Shown one piece after another: positions 47,286-56,060 of a DNA stretch of 64,000 nt. The stretch is from the NCBI GenBank assembly GCA_025964715.1, contig JAOPYH010000144.1:1-64000 (forward strand), read 5' to 3'. Every line of letters begins with the position of its first letter. Positions within the stretch are counted from its first letter, which is position 1. The translations under genes were made by a program, and so were the position numbers. The notes under the pieces were generated by a model, which made no database searches, had not been told where the DNA came from, and was given only the letters and a program-made list of their open reading frames with translations. The DNA is from Streptosporangiaceae bacterium (lineage in GTDB: Bacteria > Actinomycetota > Actinomycetes > Streptosporangiales > Streptosporangiaceae).

Positions 47286-48077
47286 GTGATCACGAGATTG
47301 TTCTTCGCCGCGTTGCTGGGCGGAGTCATCGGGGGGGCGGAGCTCGCCGCGTGCTATCGCGACAGGCCCGCCACCGCGGTGCTGTCCCCATCCGGCCTCA
47401 TGTACGTCCTCGTCAACGCCGCGGCCTCGGTGATCGCGCTCGTCGCGGTCGAGACGGTCGGCTGGCGGTTCGGCCTTCCGGAGCTGGCGCCGCCGGCCAG
47501 TGTCTACTTCGTTCAGGTCATGGCGGCCGGACTCGGTGCGGCCGCGCTGTTCCGGATGTCCTTCACCCTCGCGCAGGACCGGAACATCAGCCTCGGTCCC
47601 ATCGCCGTACTGCATGGCATGCTCAAGATCGTAGATGGGGCGCTGGAGCGCAAGCGGGCTCTCAGCCGGCTGTCCCACAACGACCTGGCCGGGCTGTCCT
47701 TCACCCGTGACCATGCCGCCCTGACCGAGCTGTGCTGCCACGCGCTGCAGCGTTTCGAGCTGGCGGAGGCACAGCGGCTCGGTGAGCTGGCCTCCGATCT
47801 GCGCCGGCGGGAGGACCTGACCGACGCCGACAAGCTGGACTGCTTCGGACTCGAGCTGACCCGTCTCGTGGGGGAGCGGGCGCTGCGCAAGGCGGCGGAC
47901 CGGCTGCGCGACCGGCCGCAGACCGACGAGGGACCGTACGCCGATCCGATCGAGGAGATCCGGCGCCCGGCCGTGCCGGAGACGCTCGTGCCCAAGGCCG
48001 GGGAGGAGTCCCGCGGCTCCTCCAGGCTCGTCGGAAGCTCCGGCGGGCGCCTGCCCCGGCGGTCCATCCGCGATTAG
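47286..48077 (+). CDS. Integral membrane protein of unknown function
   Basis: The 263-aa protein has three hydrophobic helices in its first 95 residues (MITRLFFAALLGGVIGGAEL; 36-57; 72-93). It is followed by a soluble helical domain with paired cysteines (TELCCHALQRFELAEAQRL) and a Pro/Arg-rich tail (RRPAVPETLVP, GGRLPRRSIRD). The cytoplasmic part may be TPR-like, but I do not assign a family. GTG 47286 has GGAG 5-6 nt upstream. It is likely co-transcribed with the 86-aa repeat protein and ends before a hairpin. Confidence 0.7.
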   Translation: MITRLFFAALLGGVIGGAELAACYRDRPATAVLSPSGLMYVLVNAAASVIALVAVETVGWRFGLPELAPPASVYFVQVMAAGLGAAALFRMSFTLAQDRNISLGPIAVLHGMLKIVDGALERKRALSRLSHNDLAGLSFTRDHAALTELCCHALQRFELAEAQRLGELASDLRRREDLTDADKLDCFGLELTRLVGERALRKAADRLRDRPQTDEGPYADPIEEIRRPAVPETLVPKAGEESRGSSRLVGSSGGRLPRRSIRD

Positions 48078-48120
48078 CCGGGCGGAGGTCCGGCCCGGCG
48101 ACTACGTTGTGGAAATGATC

Positions 48121-48149
48121 GTGCGCCTCGTGACCGCCACGGGGCGCAC
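48121..48149 (+). terminator. Hairpin terminator after the membrane protein gene
   Basis: GTGCGCCTCGTG and CACGGGGCGCAC pair over 12 bp (one G-U) around a 5-nt loop, 44 nt after the stop. There is no U-run. The rest of 48078-48380 is promoter DNA for the ngc operon. Confidence 0.75.
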
Positions 48150-48221
48150 GAATTCGTTTCGGCGACGCATTACGGCTTGGTTGCGACTGGGGCGCTTGGT
48201 CTTGACGCCGTAGGCACTTTA

Positions 48222-48242
48222 TTAGGACAGTTTCTTAACTGT
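48222..48242. promoter_or_regulatory. Operator candidate in the ngc promoter region
   Basis: ACAGTT (48227-48232) and AACTGT (48237-48242) are perfect inverted arms with 4-bp spacing. The surrounding TTAGGACAGTTTCTTAA matches 15 of 17 positions of a TTAGGAAA-N-TTTCCTAA palindrome, a pattern I associate with ROK-family repressors in actinomycete sugar operons. That association is from memory. TTGACG at 48202-48207 may be a -35 box, but no well-spaced -10 is clear. Confidence 0.45.
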
Positions 48243-48380
48243 TGGCTGTCGTGATCGGGTAAGGGAGGACTGTGCCGGTGACCCAGCCGTGTCGGGCGCT
48301 CCCCGGCGTGGCCGAGCCTGGCCCGGGACGAGCTGCCAGGTCTCCCCGCCGAGTAACCCCTCACCCCCCGGGAGTACCCC

Positions 48381-49826
48381 ATGTCCGAAAGTCTCGCCCA
48401 GCCGGCTGACCTGAGCCGGCGGCAGATGCTGCGACGCATCGGCATGACCGCCCTCATCGCCGGACCCGGCATCACGATGCTGGGAGCCTGCGCGACCAGC
48501 GGCGGTGGTGACACCAAGACCAACAACGTCAAGGCCGGCAAGGACCCCGTCAACCCGTTCAGCGTGCAGGCGTCGGCCCCGCTGGAAGTGATCATCTTCA
48601 AGGGCGGGCTGGGGGACGACTACGCCACCCAGGTGCACGAGCCGGCGTACCAGAAGAAGTTCCCGCAGGCGAAGATAAAGCACGTCGGCATCCAGGAGAT
48701 CGGCAAGACCCTGCGCCCGCGCCTCACCGGCGGTAACCCGCCGGATGTCGTCTCCAACGCCGGTGCCGACATGATGGACGCGGGCGCGCTGGTCGCCGAG
48801 GGCCAGCTGCTGGACCTGACCCCGCTCTTCGACGCGCCGTCGATCGACGATCCGAGCAAGAAGGTCCGGGACATGCTGATCCCGGGCGCGGTCGAGGCCG
48901 GACTCATCGACGGCAAGCCGTACCAGATGATGTACGTCGCCTCGACGTACGGCCTGTGGTACGACGGCAAGCTCTTCGAGAAGGAGGGCTGGACGGCGCC
49001 GAAGACCTTCGACGAGTTCAAGGCGCTCTGCGAGAAGATCAAGGCCAAGGGCATCACGCCATACGGCTATGCGGGCAAGAACGCCGCGTACTACCAGTTC
49101 TGGATGATCCTGATCTCGGCGGCCAAGCTCGGCGGCAACGAGGTCCTCATCAACATCGACAACCTCGCCGACGGCGCCTGGACCGCGGAGCCCGTAAAGC
49201 AGTCCGCCGCCGCCTGGGCCGAGATCGGCACGAAGTACATGGACAAGAGCTCCCTCGGGCTCATCCACACCGAGGTGCAGACCCGTCAGAACCAGGGCAA
49301 GATCGCGTTCTACCCGTCCGGCTCCTGGCTGGAGAACGAGCAGAAGTCGGCGACGCCCAAGGGCTTCGCGTACGCGGTCGCACCGACCCCGAGCCTGACC
49401 GCCTCCGACAAGCTGCCCTACGAGGCGGTCCGGACCTCCGCGGGCGAAGCGTACTTCGTTGCCGCCAAGGGCAAGAACACCGCCGGCGGCATGGAGTATC
49501 TGAGGGTCATGCTGTCCAAGGACGGGGCGAAGGGCTTCTTCCAGAAGAGCGGCAACATGCCCGTGGTGAATGGCGCCGTCGAGGGGCTTCAGCTCTCCCC
49601 GGGGAACGCGAGCGTCATCGCGGCGCAGAAGGCCGCAGGCAACAACGTCGTCACCAAGAGCTTCTTCGAGGAGTGGTACAAGGAGCTCTACGACGAGCTG
49701 CTCAACCAGACCAACCAGCTCATGTTCGGCAAGAGCAACGCAGAACAGTTCTGTGCCAACATGCAGAAGGCGGCGGACAAGATCAAAAAAGACTCATCCG
49801 TCAAGAAGCAGACGCGCAGCGCCTGA
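48381..49826 (+). CDS. ngcE: Carbohydrate ABC transporter binding lipoprotein, NgcE-like
   Basis: The 481-aa solute-binding protein resembles the GlcNAc/chitobiose-binding NgcE of Streptomyces. The N-terminus SRRQMLRRIGMTALIAG has a twin-arginine-type run and ends in lipobox MLGAC (cysteine about residue 37), so it may be a Tat-exported lipoprotein. LEVIIFKGGLGDDYATQVHE begins the mature domain; the long C-terminal helix-rich part (FFEEWYKELYDELLNQTNQL) is typical of NgcE. ATG 48381 lies after CCCCCCGGGAG. It is first in the operon with ngcF, ngcG and a GH4 glycosidase. Confidence 0.9.
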   Translation: MSESLAQPADLSRRQMLRRIGMTALIAGPGITMLGACATSGGGDTKTNNVKAGKDPVNPFSVQASAPLEVIIFKGGLGDDYATQVHEPAYQKKFPQAKIKHVGIQEIGKTLRPRLTGGNPPDVVSNAGADMMDAGALVAEGQLLDLTPLFDAPSIDDPSKKVRDMLIPGAVEAGLIDGKPYQMMYVASTYGLWYDGKLFEKEGWTAPKTFDEFKALCEKIKAKGITPYGYAGKNAAYYQFWMILISAAKLGGNEVLINIDNLADGAWTAEPVKQSAAAWAEIGTKYMDKSSLGLIHTEVQTRQNQGKIAFYPSGSWLENEQKSATPKGFAYAVAPTPSLTASDKLPYEAVRTSAGEAYFVAAKGKNTAGGMEYLRVMLSKDGAKGFFQKSGNMPVVNGAVEGLQLSPGNASVIAAQKAAGNNVVTKSFFEEWYKELYDELLNQTNQLMFGKSNAEQFCANMQKAADKIKKDSSVKKQTRSA

Positions 49827-49854
49827 ACCAGAGAAGCCGAACGCGGAGCTGACT

Positions 49855-50766
49855 ATGCGGCAGGGCAAGTACCGATTCGTCGTAGGAATGCTGGCCGCAC
49901 CCGTGATCCTCTACGCGGTCTTCGTGATCGGGCCGTACGCGCAGGCCTTCTACATCGCGATGACCAACTGGCGAGGGATCTCTGGAACGCCGGTGTTCGT
50001 CGGGCTGGACAACTTCAGGACCCTCATGGGCGATGACGTCTTCTGGCAGGCAGTGCGCAACCACCTCGTGATCCTGCTTGCCCTGCCGCTGGCGACCGTA
50101 GCCATAGCGCTGTTCTTCGCGTTCCTGCTCAACATAGGCGGTGGCTCCCGGGCCGGCGCGATGACCGGCGTACGCGGCGCCTCGATCTACAAGGTGATCT
50201 TCTTCCTACCGCAGGTCCTGGCTGTGGCGATCATCGGTGTGCTGTTCCAGAGGATCTACGGGCCCGACAGGGCGGGCGTGATCAACGGGCTGTTGGACAA
50301 GGTGGGTCTCGGCCCGGTGGAATGGCTCACCGATCCGAGGCTCGCGCTCTGGTCGGTCATCGGGGTGCTGGTCTGGCAGGCGGTGGGCTTCTACGTCGTG
50401 CTGTTCTCGGCCGGCATGTCATCCATTCCCAGGGACATCTTCGAGGCGGCGGCGCTGGACGGCGCGGGGCCGTTCCAGGCGTTCTTCCGGATCACTCTCC
50501 CGCTGCTCTGGGACACCCTCCAGGTCGGCTGGGTCTATCTCGGCATCATGGCGTTCGACTGCTTCGCGATCGTGCAGGTGCTCACCGTGGAGGCCGGTGG
50601 CCCGAATCATTCGACCACCGTGCTCGCCGTGGAGACGTGGCGGAACGCGTTCAGCTACTCCAAGTTCGGCTACGCCTCCGCCATGGGGGTGGCGCTGTTC
50701 TTCCTGACCATCACCTTCGCCGCGTTGACGCTGCGCGTCACCCGGCGCGAGCGCATCGAGTTCTGA
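49855..50766 (+). CDS. ngcF: Carbohydrate ABC permease, NgcF-like
   Basis: The 303-aa permease has the usual six helices: MLAAPVILYAVFVIGPYAQA, residues 68-90, then the rest. The EAA loop is IFEAAALDGAGPFQAFFRIT. The ATG at 49855 follows GCGGAGCTGACT, 28 bp after ngcE. It pairs with NgcG. No ATPase gene occurs in this operon; the MsiK-type protein encoded at 42854 could energise it. Confidence 0.92.
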   Translation: MRQGKYRFVVGMLAAPVILYAVFVIGPYAQAFYIAMTNWRGISGTPVFVGLDNFRTLMGDDVFWQAVRNHLVILLALPLATVAIALFFAFLLNIGGGSRAGAMTGVRGASIYKVIFFLPQVLAVAIIGVLFQRIYGPDRAGVINGLLDKVGLGPVEWLTDPRLALWSVIGVLVWQAVGFYVVLFSAGMSSIPRDIFEAAALDGAGPFQAFFRITLPLLWDTLQVGWVYLGIMAFDCFAIVQVLTVEAGGPNHSTTVLAVETWRNAFSYSKFGYASAMGVALFFLTITFAALTLRVTRRERIEF

Positions 50767-50776
50767 GGACCGGCAC

Positions 50777-51709
50777 ATGACTCAGCACACCACCCTCCCC
50801 GGAGCCAACGCCCGAACCGAGGCGACCGGTGAACCGCCGAGCGCGGTGCGCACAGGCCGTAGCAACAAGCGCTCCAGCGGCGAGGTGTTCCTTCGCCTCT
50901 CCCACATCGCCCTGTTCATCTGGGCACTGCTCGTGATCGTCCCGCTGGTCTGGACGCTGCTGGCGTCCTTCGCGCCCAAGGGGAGTCATATCTTCACCGA
51001 CGCGTGGAGCCTGCCGGGTGGGCTCACGCTGGACGGCTGGGGGCGCGCCTGGGCCAAGGCGCACATCGGCCGCTACCTGCTCAACACGGTGTTCATCGTG
51101 GCCCTGGGTACTTTCGGCACCATGGTCCTCGGGTCGATGGCCGCCTACGTGCTGGCGCGCTACAGGTTCCCCGGCAACCGGCTGATCTACTTCATCTTCG
51201 TCTCGGGCATGACCTTCCCGGTCTTCCTGGCGCTGGTGCCGCTGTTCTTCGTGGTGCGCAACCTCGGCATGCTGGGCACCTACCAGGGCATCATTCTGGT
51301 CTATATCGCATATTCGCTGCCCTTTACCGTCTTCTTCCTGTCCGCCTTCTTCAGGACGTTGCCGACCTCGGTGGCGGAGGCGGCCATGATTGACGGCTGC
51401 GGGCATTTCCGGACCTTCTACCGGATCATGATGCCGATGGCGAAGCCGGGCCTGATCTCGATCACGATCTTCAATGTGATCGGCCAGTGGAACCAGTACC
51501 TGCTGCCCATCGTGCTGCTGCCCGGCGATGCCCAGGACAAGTGGGTGCTCACCCAGGGCATCGCGGAGATCTCCACCAGCGCCGGCTACGAGATCGACTA
51601 TCCCGGCCTGTTCGCCGCGCTCAGCATGGCGATCACCCCGGTGGTCATCATCTACATCATCTTCCAGCGGCAGATCCAGTCCGGCCTGACCGCGGGGGCG
51701 ATCAAGTGA
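50777..51709 (+). CDS. ngcG: Carbohydrate ABC permease, NgcG-like
   Basis: The 310-aa MalG-type permease has a polar N-terminus with NKRSSGEVFLRLSHIALFIW leading into the first helix. The EAA loop is VAEAAMIDGCGHFRTFYRIM. ATG 50777 lies 10 bp after ngcF, with TGAGGACCG as ribosome site. Its stop overlaps the GTG of the GH4 gene (GTGA), so transport and glycosidase are translationally coupled. Confidence 0.93.
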   Translation: MTQHTTLPGANARTEATGEPPSAVRTGRSNKRSSGEVFLRLSHIALFIWALLVIVPLVWTLLASFAPKGSHIFTDAWSLPGGLTLDGWGRAWAKAHIGRYLLNTVFIVALGTFGTMVLGSMAAYVLARYRFPGNRLIYFIFVSGMTFPVFLALVPLFFVVRNLGMLGTYQGIILVYIAYSLPFTVFFLSAFFRTLPTSVAEAAMIDGCGHFRTFYRIMMPMAKPGLISITIFNVIGQWNQYLLPIVLLPGDAQDKWVLTQGIAEISTSAGYEIDYPGLFAALSMAITPVVIIYIIFQRQIQSGLTAGAIK

Positions 51710-52986
51710 GACTCGCCGTCATCGGCGGCGGATCCACCTACACCCCGGAGCTGATCGACGGTTTCGCGCGCATGCGGGACGTGCTGCCGCTGTCGGAGAT
51801 CGTTCTGATCGACCCGGACCCGCACCGGCTGGAGCTCGTCGGCGGCATGGCCGCGAGGATGCTCGCCCGGGCGGGCCACCACGCCGCCGTCCGTACGACC
51901 TCGGTGGTGGAGGAGGGGGCCGCCGGTGCCGACGCCGTGCTCCTGCAGCTCCGCGTCGGCGGTCAGGCGGCCCGGGGCGTGGATGAGACGTTGCCTCTCG
52001 AGTGCGGCTGCGTCGGCCAGGAGACCACGGGAGCCGGCGGGCTGGCCAAGGCCCTGCGCACGGTCCCGGTCGTGCTGGACATCGCGCGGCGGGTCGCCGA
52101 GGTCGCCCCGAAAGCCTGGGTCGTGAACTTCACCAACCCCGTCGGCGTCGTCACCCGGGCCCTGCTCGACGCCGGCCATCCCGCCATCGGGCTCTGCAAC
52201 GTCGCCATCGGCTTCCAGCGGCGCTTCGCGGCGCTCCTCGGCGTCTCACCGGACCGGATCAGCCTGGGGCATGTCGGCCTCAACCACCTCACCTGGGAGC
52301 GGTCGGTCCATCTCGACGGCAAGGGACGCGACGTCCTGCCGGCGCTGCTCGCCGCGCACGGGGAGGAGATCGCCGCCGAGGTCGGAACCCCGGCCGCGCT
52401 GATCCGCCGGCTCGGGGTCGTGCCGTCGTATTACCTGCGCTACTTCTACGAGCACGACCAGGTCGTAGCCGAGCAGCGTAAGAGCCCGACGCGGGCGGCC
52501 GAGGTCAGCGCCATCGAGAACACGTTGCTGGACCTCTACGCGGACCCGTCGGTGGACACCAAGCCCGAGCTGCTCGAGAAGCGCGGCGGCGCGTTCTACT
52601 CCGAGGTGGCGGTGGACCTCATCGCGGCGCTCGCGGGAGCGGCGGAGCGCCACAACCCGGTGCAGGTGGTGAACCTCCGCAACGACGGCAGGCTGCCGTT
52701 CCTGTCCGGCGACGCGGTGATCGAGGTGCCGGCGACCGTCACGCACAAGGGGGCGGTGGCGCTTCCCGTCCCCGCCCTGGAGCCGCTGTTCGCAGGGCTG
52801 GTCGCGCACGTCTCGGCGTACGAGGAGCTCGCGCTGGAGGCCGCGCTGCGCGGGGGAGTGGACCGGGTCGCCGACGCACTGCTCGCCCATCCCCTGATCG
52901 GGCAGGCCGGCCTCGCGGGCGAGCTGGCGCGCAGGCTCGTGGACGTCAACCGGGCCCACCTGCCCTGGGCCGCCGCCGGGACGTGA
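51706..52986 (+). CDS. GH4 family glycosidase (6-phospho-beta-glucosidase type)
   Basis: The 426-aa NAD+- and Mn2+-dependent glycosidase opens VRLAVIGGGSTYTPELIDGF, the GH4 Rossmann signature. GLCNVAIGFQRRF holds the metal-binding Cys, GLNHLTWER the His, and YLRYFYEHDQ the catalytic Tyr region. GH4 enzymes hydrolyse disaccharides by an oxidation-elimination mechanism. In this operon it would process the imported sugar; a 6-phosphate substrate would need a kinase, as no PTS is present. The GTG at 51706 overlaps the ngcG stop by 4 bp. Confidence 0.92.
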   Translation: MRLAVIGGGSTYTPELIDGFARMRDVLPLSEIVLIDPDPHRLELVGGMAARMLARAGHHAAVRTTSVVEEGAAGADAVLLQLRVGGQAARGVDETLPLECGCVGQETTGAGGLAKALRTVPVVLDIARRVAEVAPKAWVVNFTNPVGVVTRALLDAGHPAIGLCNVAIGFQRRFAALLGVSPDRISLGHVGLNHLTWERSVHLDGKGRDVLPALLAAHGEEIAAEVGTPAALIRRLGVVPSYYLRYFYEHDQVVAEQRKSPTRAAEVSAIENTLLDLYADPSVDTKPELLEKRGGAFYSEVAVDLIAALAGAAERHNPVQVVNLRNDGRLPFLSGDAVIEVPATVTHKGAVALPVPALEPLFAGLVAHVSAYEELALEAALRGGVDRVADALLAHPLIGQAGLAGELARRLVDVNRAHLPWAAAGT

Positions 52987-53002
52987 CCGCCCCGGGCCGG
53001 GT

Positions 53003-53428
53003 TCAGCGGACGAAGACCTGACCGTCGTCGGCGAACGCCTTGAACTCCAGGGCGTTGCCGGCCGGGTCGCGGACGAACATCGTCCACTGCTCGCCCGGCT
53101 CCCCGGCGAACCGCTGGTACGGCTCGATGACAAAGGGCGTGCCGGCCGCCCGGAGCCGCTCGGCCAGGACGTGGAAGCCTTCCACGGTCAGGAGCAGACC
53201 GAAATGGGGGACCGGGACGTCGTGGTCGTCCACCGGGTTGCTCGCCTCCGCCGAGGGCCGGGGCGCGAGATGGGTCACCAGCTGGTGGCCCTGAAGGTTC
53301 CAGTCGATCCAGGTGTCGGATTCGCGTCCCTGCGGGCATCCGAGCGCCTCGCCGTAGAACACCCGGGCGGCATCGAGGTCGTCCACCGGGACCGCGAGGT
53401 GGAAGCGGGGCATGGGGGTTCCGGACAC
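53003..53428 (-). CDS. VOC family (glyoxalase/dioxygenase-fold) protein
   Basis: The 141-aa single-unit vicinal-oxygen-chelate protein carries [20 protein letters not shown], the paired-beta core, and [15 protein letters not shown], the conserved C-terminal motif. His and Glu in these motifs are potential metal ligands. The GTG start at 53428 has GGGAGGCGC upstream. It is divergent from the dehydrogenase gene. The substrate is not predictable. Confidence 0.9.
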   Translation of the reverse strand: MSGTPMPRFHLAVPVDDLDAARVFYGEALGCPQGRESDTWIDWNLQGHQLVTHLAPRPSAEASNPVDDHDVPVPHFGLLLTVEGFHVLAERLRAAGTPFVIEPYQRFAGEPGEQWTMFVRDPAGNALEFKAFADDGQVFVR

Positions 53429-53511
53429 GGATGCGCCTCCCGAGCTGGCTGATGTGCCGTGATGTTAACATTCCGGCGGAATGCCACACGGGTCTGCGGG
53501 GGCAGGAGTTC

Positions 53512-54543
53512 ATGGACACGAGCGCGGTGGAGGTCCTCATCGCCTCACCCCTGGAGGCCGAGCACGTCGCGGCCATCGGAGCCGTCGACCCGCGGATCCG
53601 GGTGCTCTACTCCCCGGAGCTTCTCCCCGTACCCCGGTACGGCGCGGACCACGAGGGCCGCAGCCGCGACCTGGGTGCCGAACAGCTGCGCCGCTGGCGG
53701 GAGCTGCTGGCCCGGGCCGACGTGGCGCTCGACCTCGACTGGTGGGCGCCGGAAGCCATGCGGGACAACTGCCCGCGGCTCCGCTGGGTGCAGGGCACGA
53801 GCGCCGGGATGGCCGGCCACCTCGCTCGCGCGGACCTGCCGGACGGCGCCGTAGTCACCACGGCCGCCGGTGTGCACGGCGTCCCCCTCGCGGAGTTCGC
53901 CCTGACCGGCGCCCTGCACTTCGTCAAGGGCGTGCCCGGACTGCGCCATCGGCAGCGGGAGCGGCAGTGGACCCGGCAGATCACCCCGATGCTGGCGGGC
54001 CGGCGGGCCCTGGTGGTCGGCCTCGGGGCCATCGGGCGGGAGATCACACGGGTCTTCTCCGCACTGGGAGTGGAGGTCTGGGGGGCCGGACGTCCCGGCC
54101 GCTCCTACGACGTGCCCGGCATGACCCGCCGGCTCGACTACACCGAGCTGTCCGGCGCACTGCCCGCCACCGACCTGCTGGTGCTGTGCGTGCCGCTGAC
54201 CGCCGACACCGGTGGCCTGATCGGAGAGACGGAGCTGCGGCTGCTACCGCCCCGCGCTGTCCTCATCAACGTGGCGCGCGGTTCCGTGGTCGACGAGGAC
54301 GCGCTCATCTGCGCGCTGCGGGACCGCCGCCTGGCCGGAGCGGCCCTTGACGTCTTCGCGGTCGAGCCGCTCCCGCGGGAGTCGCCGCTGTGGGGGATGG
54401 ACAACGTCATGGTGTCCCCGCACACCGCGGCCACGGTCGCGGAGGAGAACGCGCGCATCACCGAGATCTTCACCGACAACCTGCGCCGCTGGATCGACGG
54501 CCGCCCGCTGCGCAACCGCTTCGAGCCGGACCGCGGCTATTAG
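53512..54543 (+). CDS. D-isomer-specific 2-hydroxyacid dehydrogenase
   Basis: The 343-aa NAD-binding dehydrogenase carries the Rossmann motif RRALVVGLGAIGREITRVF. The catalytic trio is Arg in INVARGSVVDEDAL, Glu in DVFAVEPLPRESPL and His in MVSPHTAAT. It reduces 2-keto acids (glyoxylate/hydroxypyruvate or similar). ATG 53512 with GCAGGAGTTC upstream is chosen over a far longer in-frame start at 53431. The substrate is unknown. Confidence 0.93.
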   Translation: MDTSAVEVLIASPLEAEHVAAIGAVDPRIRVLYSPELLPVPRYGADHEGRSRDLGAEQLRRWRELLARADVALDLDWWAPEAMRDNCPRLRWVQGTSAGMAGHLARADLPDGAVVTTAAGVHGVPLAEFALTGALHFVKGVPGLRHRQRERQWTRQITPMLAGRRALVVGLGAIGREITRVFSALGVEVWGAGRPGRSYDVPGMTRRLDYTELSGALPATDLLVLCVPLTADTGGLIGETELRLLPPRAVLINVARGSVVDEDALICALRDRRLAGAALDVFAVEPLPRESPLWGMDNVMVSPHTAATVAEENARITEIFTDNLRRWIDGRPLRNRFEPDRGY

Positions 54544-54636
54544 CCGCTGGTCGACGCTGCAACCCTCCGCGGTCCTGCCGCGGCACCCCCGCAGGACATC
54601 CCCGCGACCGGGGGGAACGGTGGTACAACACCGGAT

Positions 54637-55029
54637 ATGGACAACGATGCCCCGGCCATACTGCAGGTGGCGGTGCTCGCCTTCGACTGCGTGGATCCCG
54701 CGCCTCTCGCCCACTGGTGGAGCCGGCTGCTCGGCGGCCGGGTGGAGGTTCATGCCGACGGTGATGCGACGTTGCAGACCCCGCAGGGCTGGTCCCTGGA
54801 CTTCCTGGCCGTCCCGGACCCGAAGACGGTGAAGAACCGGCTGCACCTGGACCTGCGCAGCAGCGACCTCGCCACGGCCACCGAGCAGGCGGTCGCACTC
54901 GGGGCCACGCGCGCCCACGATGTGTACGAAGGCGACCGGTGGCAGGTCCTCCGGGACCCAGAGGGCAACGAGTTCTGCATCCTGCGTCCGCTCGACGATC
55001 CGGCCCGGCCGTGGGCAACGGGGGCGTGA
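54637..55029 (+). CDS. VOC family protein
   Basis: The 130-aa glyoxalase-fold protein carries VLAFDCVDPAPLAHWWSRLL and the C-terminal VLRDPEGNEFCILRP. It resembles the glyoxalase-like_6 group of actinobacterial VOC proteins. The ATG at 54637 has no strong ribosome site. It stands alone after the 2-hydroxyacid dehydrogenase, with a 93-bp gap containing a short CCGCGG inverted repeat. Confidence 0.87.
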   Translation: MDNDAPAILQVAVLAFDCVDPAPLAHWWSRLLGGRVEVHADGDATLQTPQGWSLDFLAVPDPKTVKNRLHLDLRSSDLATATEQAVALGATRAHDVYEGDRWQVLRDPEGNEFCILRPLDDPARPWATGA

Positions 55030-55057
55030 CCCGGTCCATCTCACGGGTGGGCCGGTG

Positions 55058-55948
55058 TCAGAGGCTCAGCAGCCGGGCGGCGCCCTGCCAGCACACCTCT
55101 CGCAGCCATTCGTCGCCGAGACCGAGACCGGCCAGCGCCTCGAGCTGGTGGGCGTACTCATAGGAGATGTTGGGGAAGTCGGTGCCGAGCAGGATGCGGC
55201 CGGCCAGCCCGAGGTCTCTCAGCCGCGGGACCAGCTCGGCGGGAAAGGCCTCCCGGCCGCCGGAGAAGTCGGTGAAGACACCCGTGGTGTCGAGGTGCAC
55301 CCGGTCGTAGCGCTCGGCGAGCGAGAAGAAGCCGTCGAACTCCGGCATGCCCATATGGGCGACGATGACGCTCAGGTCCGGGTGGCGCTGCATCACCTCG
55401 CCGAAGGGCCCGGGCCCGGTGAAGCCGTTGGCGACCGGTCCTGACCCGGCGTGGACGAGGGCCGGTGTCCCGGCCTCGGCGAGCATCCCCCACACCGGGT
55501 CGAGGACCTCCTCGCGCGGGTCGAAGCCGCCGACCTGCAGGTGCACCTTGAACAGCCGGGTGCCGCCGTCGATGGCGCGGCGGACGTAGGCGGCCACGTT
55601 CGGCTCCGGGAAGAACGTGCCCGTCGAGAGGCACTCGGGGACGTCCTTGGCGAATTCCGCCGTCCACTGGTTCAGGCTCTCGGCCATCCCCGTCTTGTGC
55701 GGGTAGGCCAGTGCGGTGAAGACCCGCACCCCGAGCTCGCGGAGCTTCGCGACCCGCTCCTCCTGAGAGGACCGGTAGTGGATCGGCCACTCACGGCCGA
55801 GCAGCGGCCCGGCGGCGTCGAAGTACTCCCACACCCGGAGCATCAGGCGGGGCGGCATGAAGTGCACATGGATGTCGATGAGGCCGGGCAGCCCGAGCGC
55901 CTGCCAGAAGGCCGGGACCTCGGCGTCCGTAAGGGGGGATTCAGGCAC
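55058..55948 (-). CDS. Amidohydrolase family (TIM-barrel) protein
   Basis: The 296-aa amidohydrolase_2-type enzyme has its metal ligands in GLIDIHVHFMPP (HxH), KVHLQVGGFDPREEV, HAGSGPVANG, VIVAHMGMPEFDGF and the acidic GTDFPNISYE. Possible activities are hydrolysis or decarboxylation. GTG 55948 is chosen because the conserved part starts soon after; in-frame codons reach back to 56062 but would overlap the divergent ABC-F gene. The substrate is unknown. Confidence 0.85.
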   Translation of the reverse strand: MPESPLTDAEVPAFWQALGLPGLIDIHVHFMPPRLMLRVWEYFDAAGPLLGREWPIHYRSSQEERVAKLRELGVRVFTALAYPHKTGMAESLNQWTAEFAKDVPECLSTGTFFPEPNVAAYVRRAIDGGTRLFKVHLQVGGFDPREEVLDPVWGMLAEAGTPALVHAGSGPVANGFTGPGPFGEVMQRHPDLSVIVAHMGMPEFDGFFSLAERYDRVHLDTTGVFTDFSGGREAFPAELVPRLRDLGLAGRILLGTDFPNISYEYAHQLEALAGLGLGDEWLREVCWQGAARLLSL

Positions 55949-56060
55949 AGGATGGACTGTCCCACATTCGCCGTGGCTCCGTGCCGCCGGGCCGCCGGCC
56001 ATGGTCCGGACCCGCAAACCGAGTTGCCGTCGACGTCCGTGGGTCGTGAGAATGCCCGTC

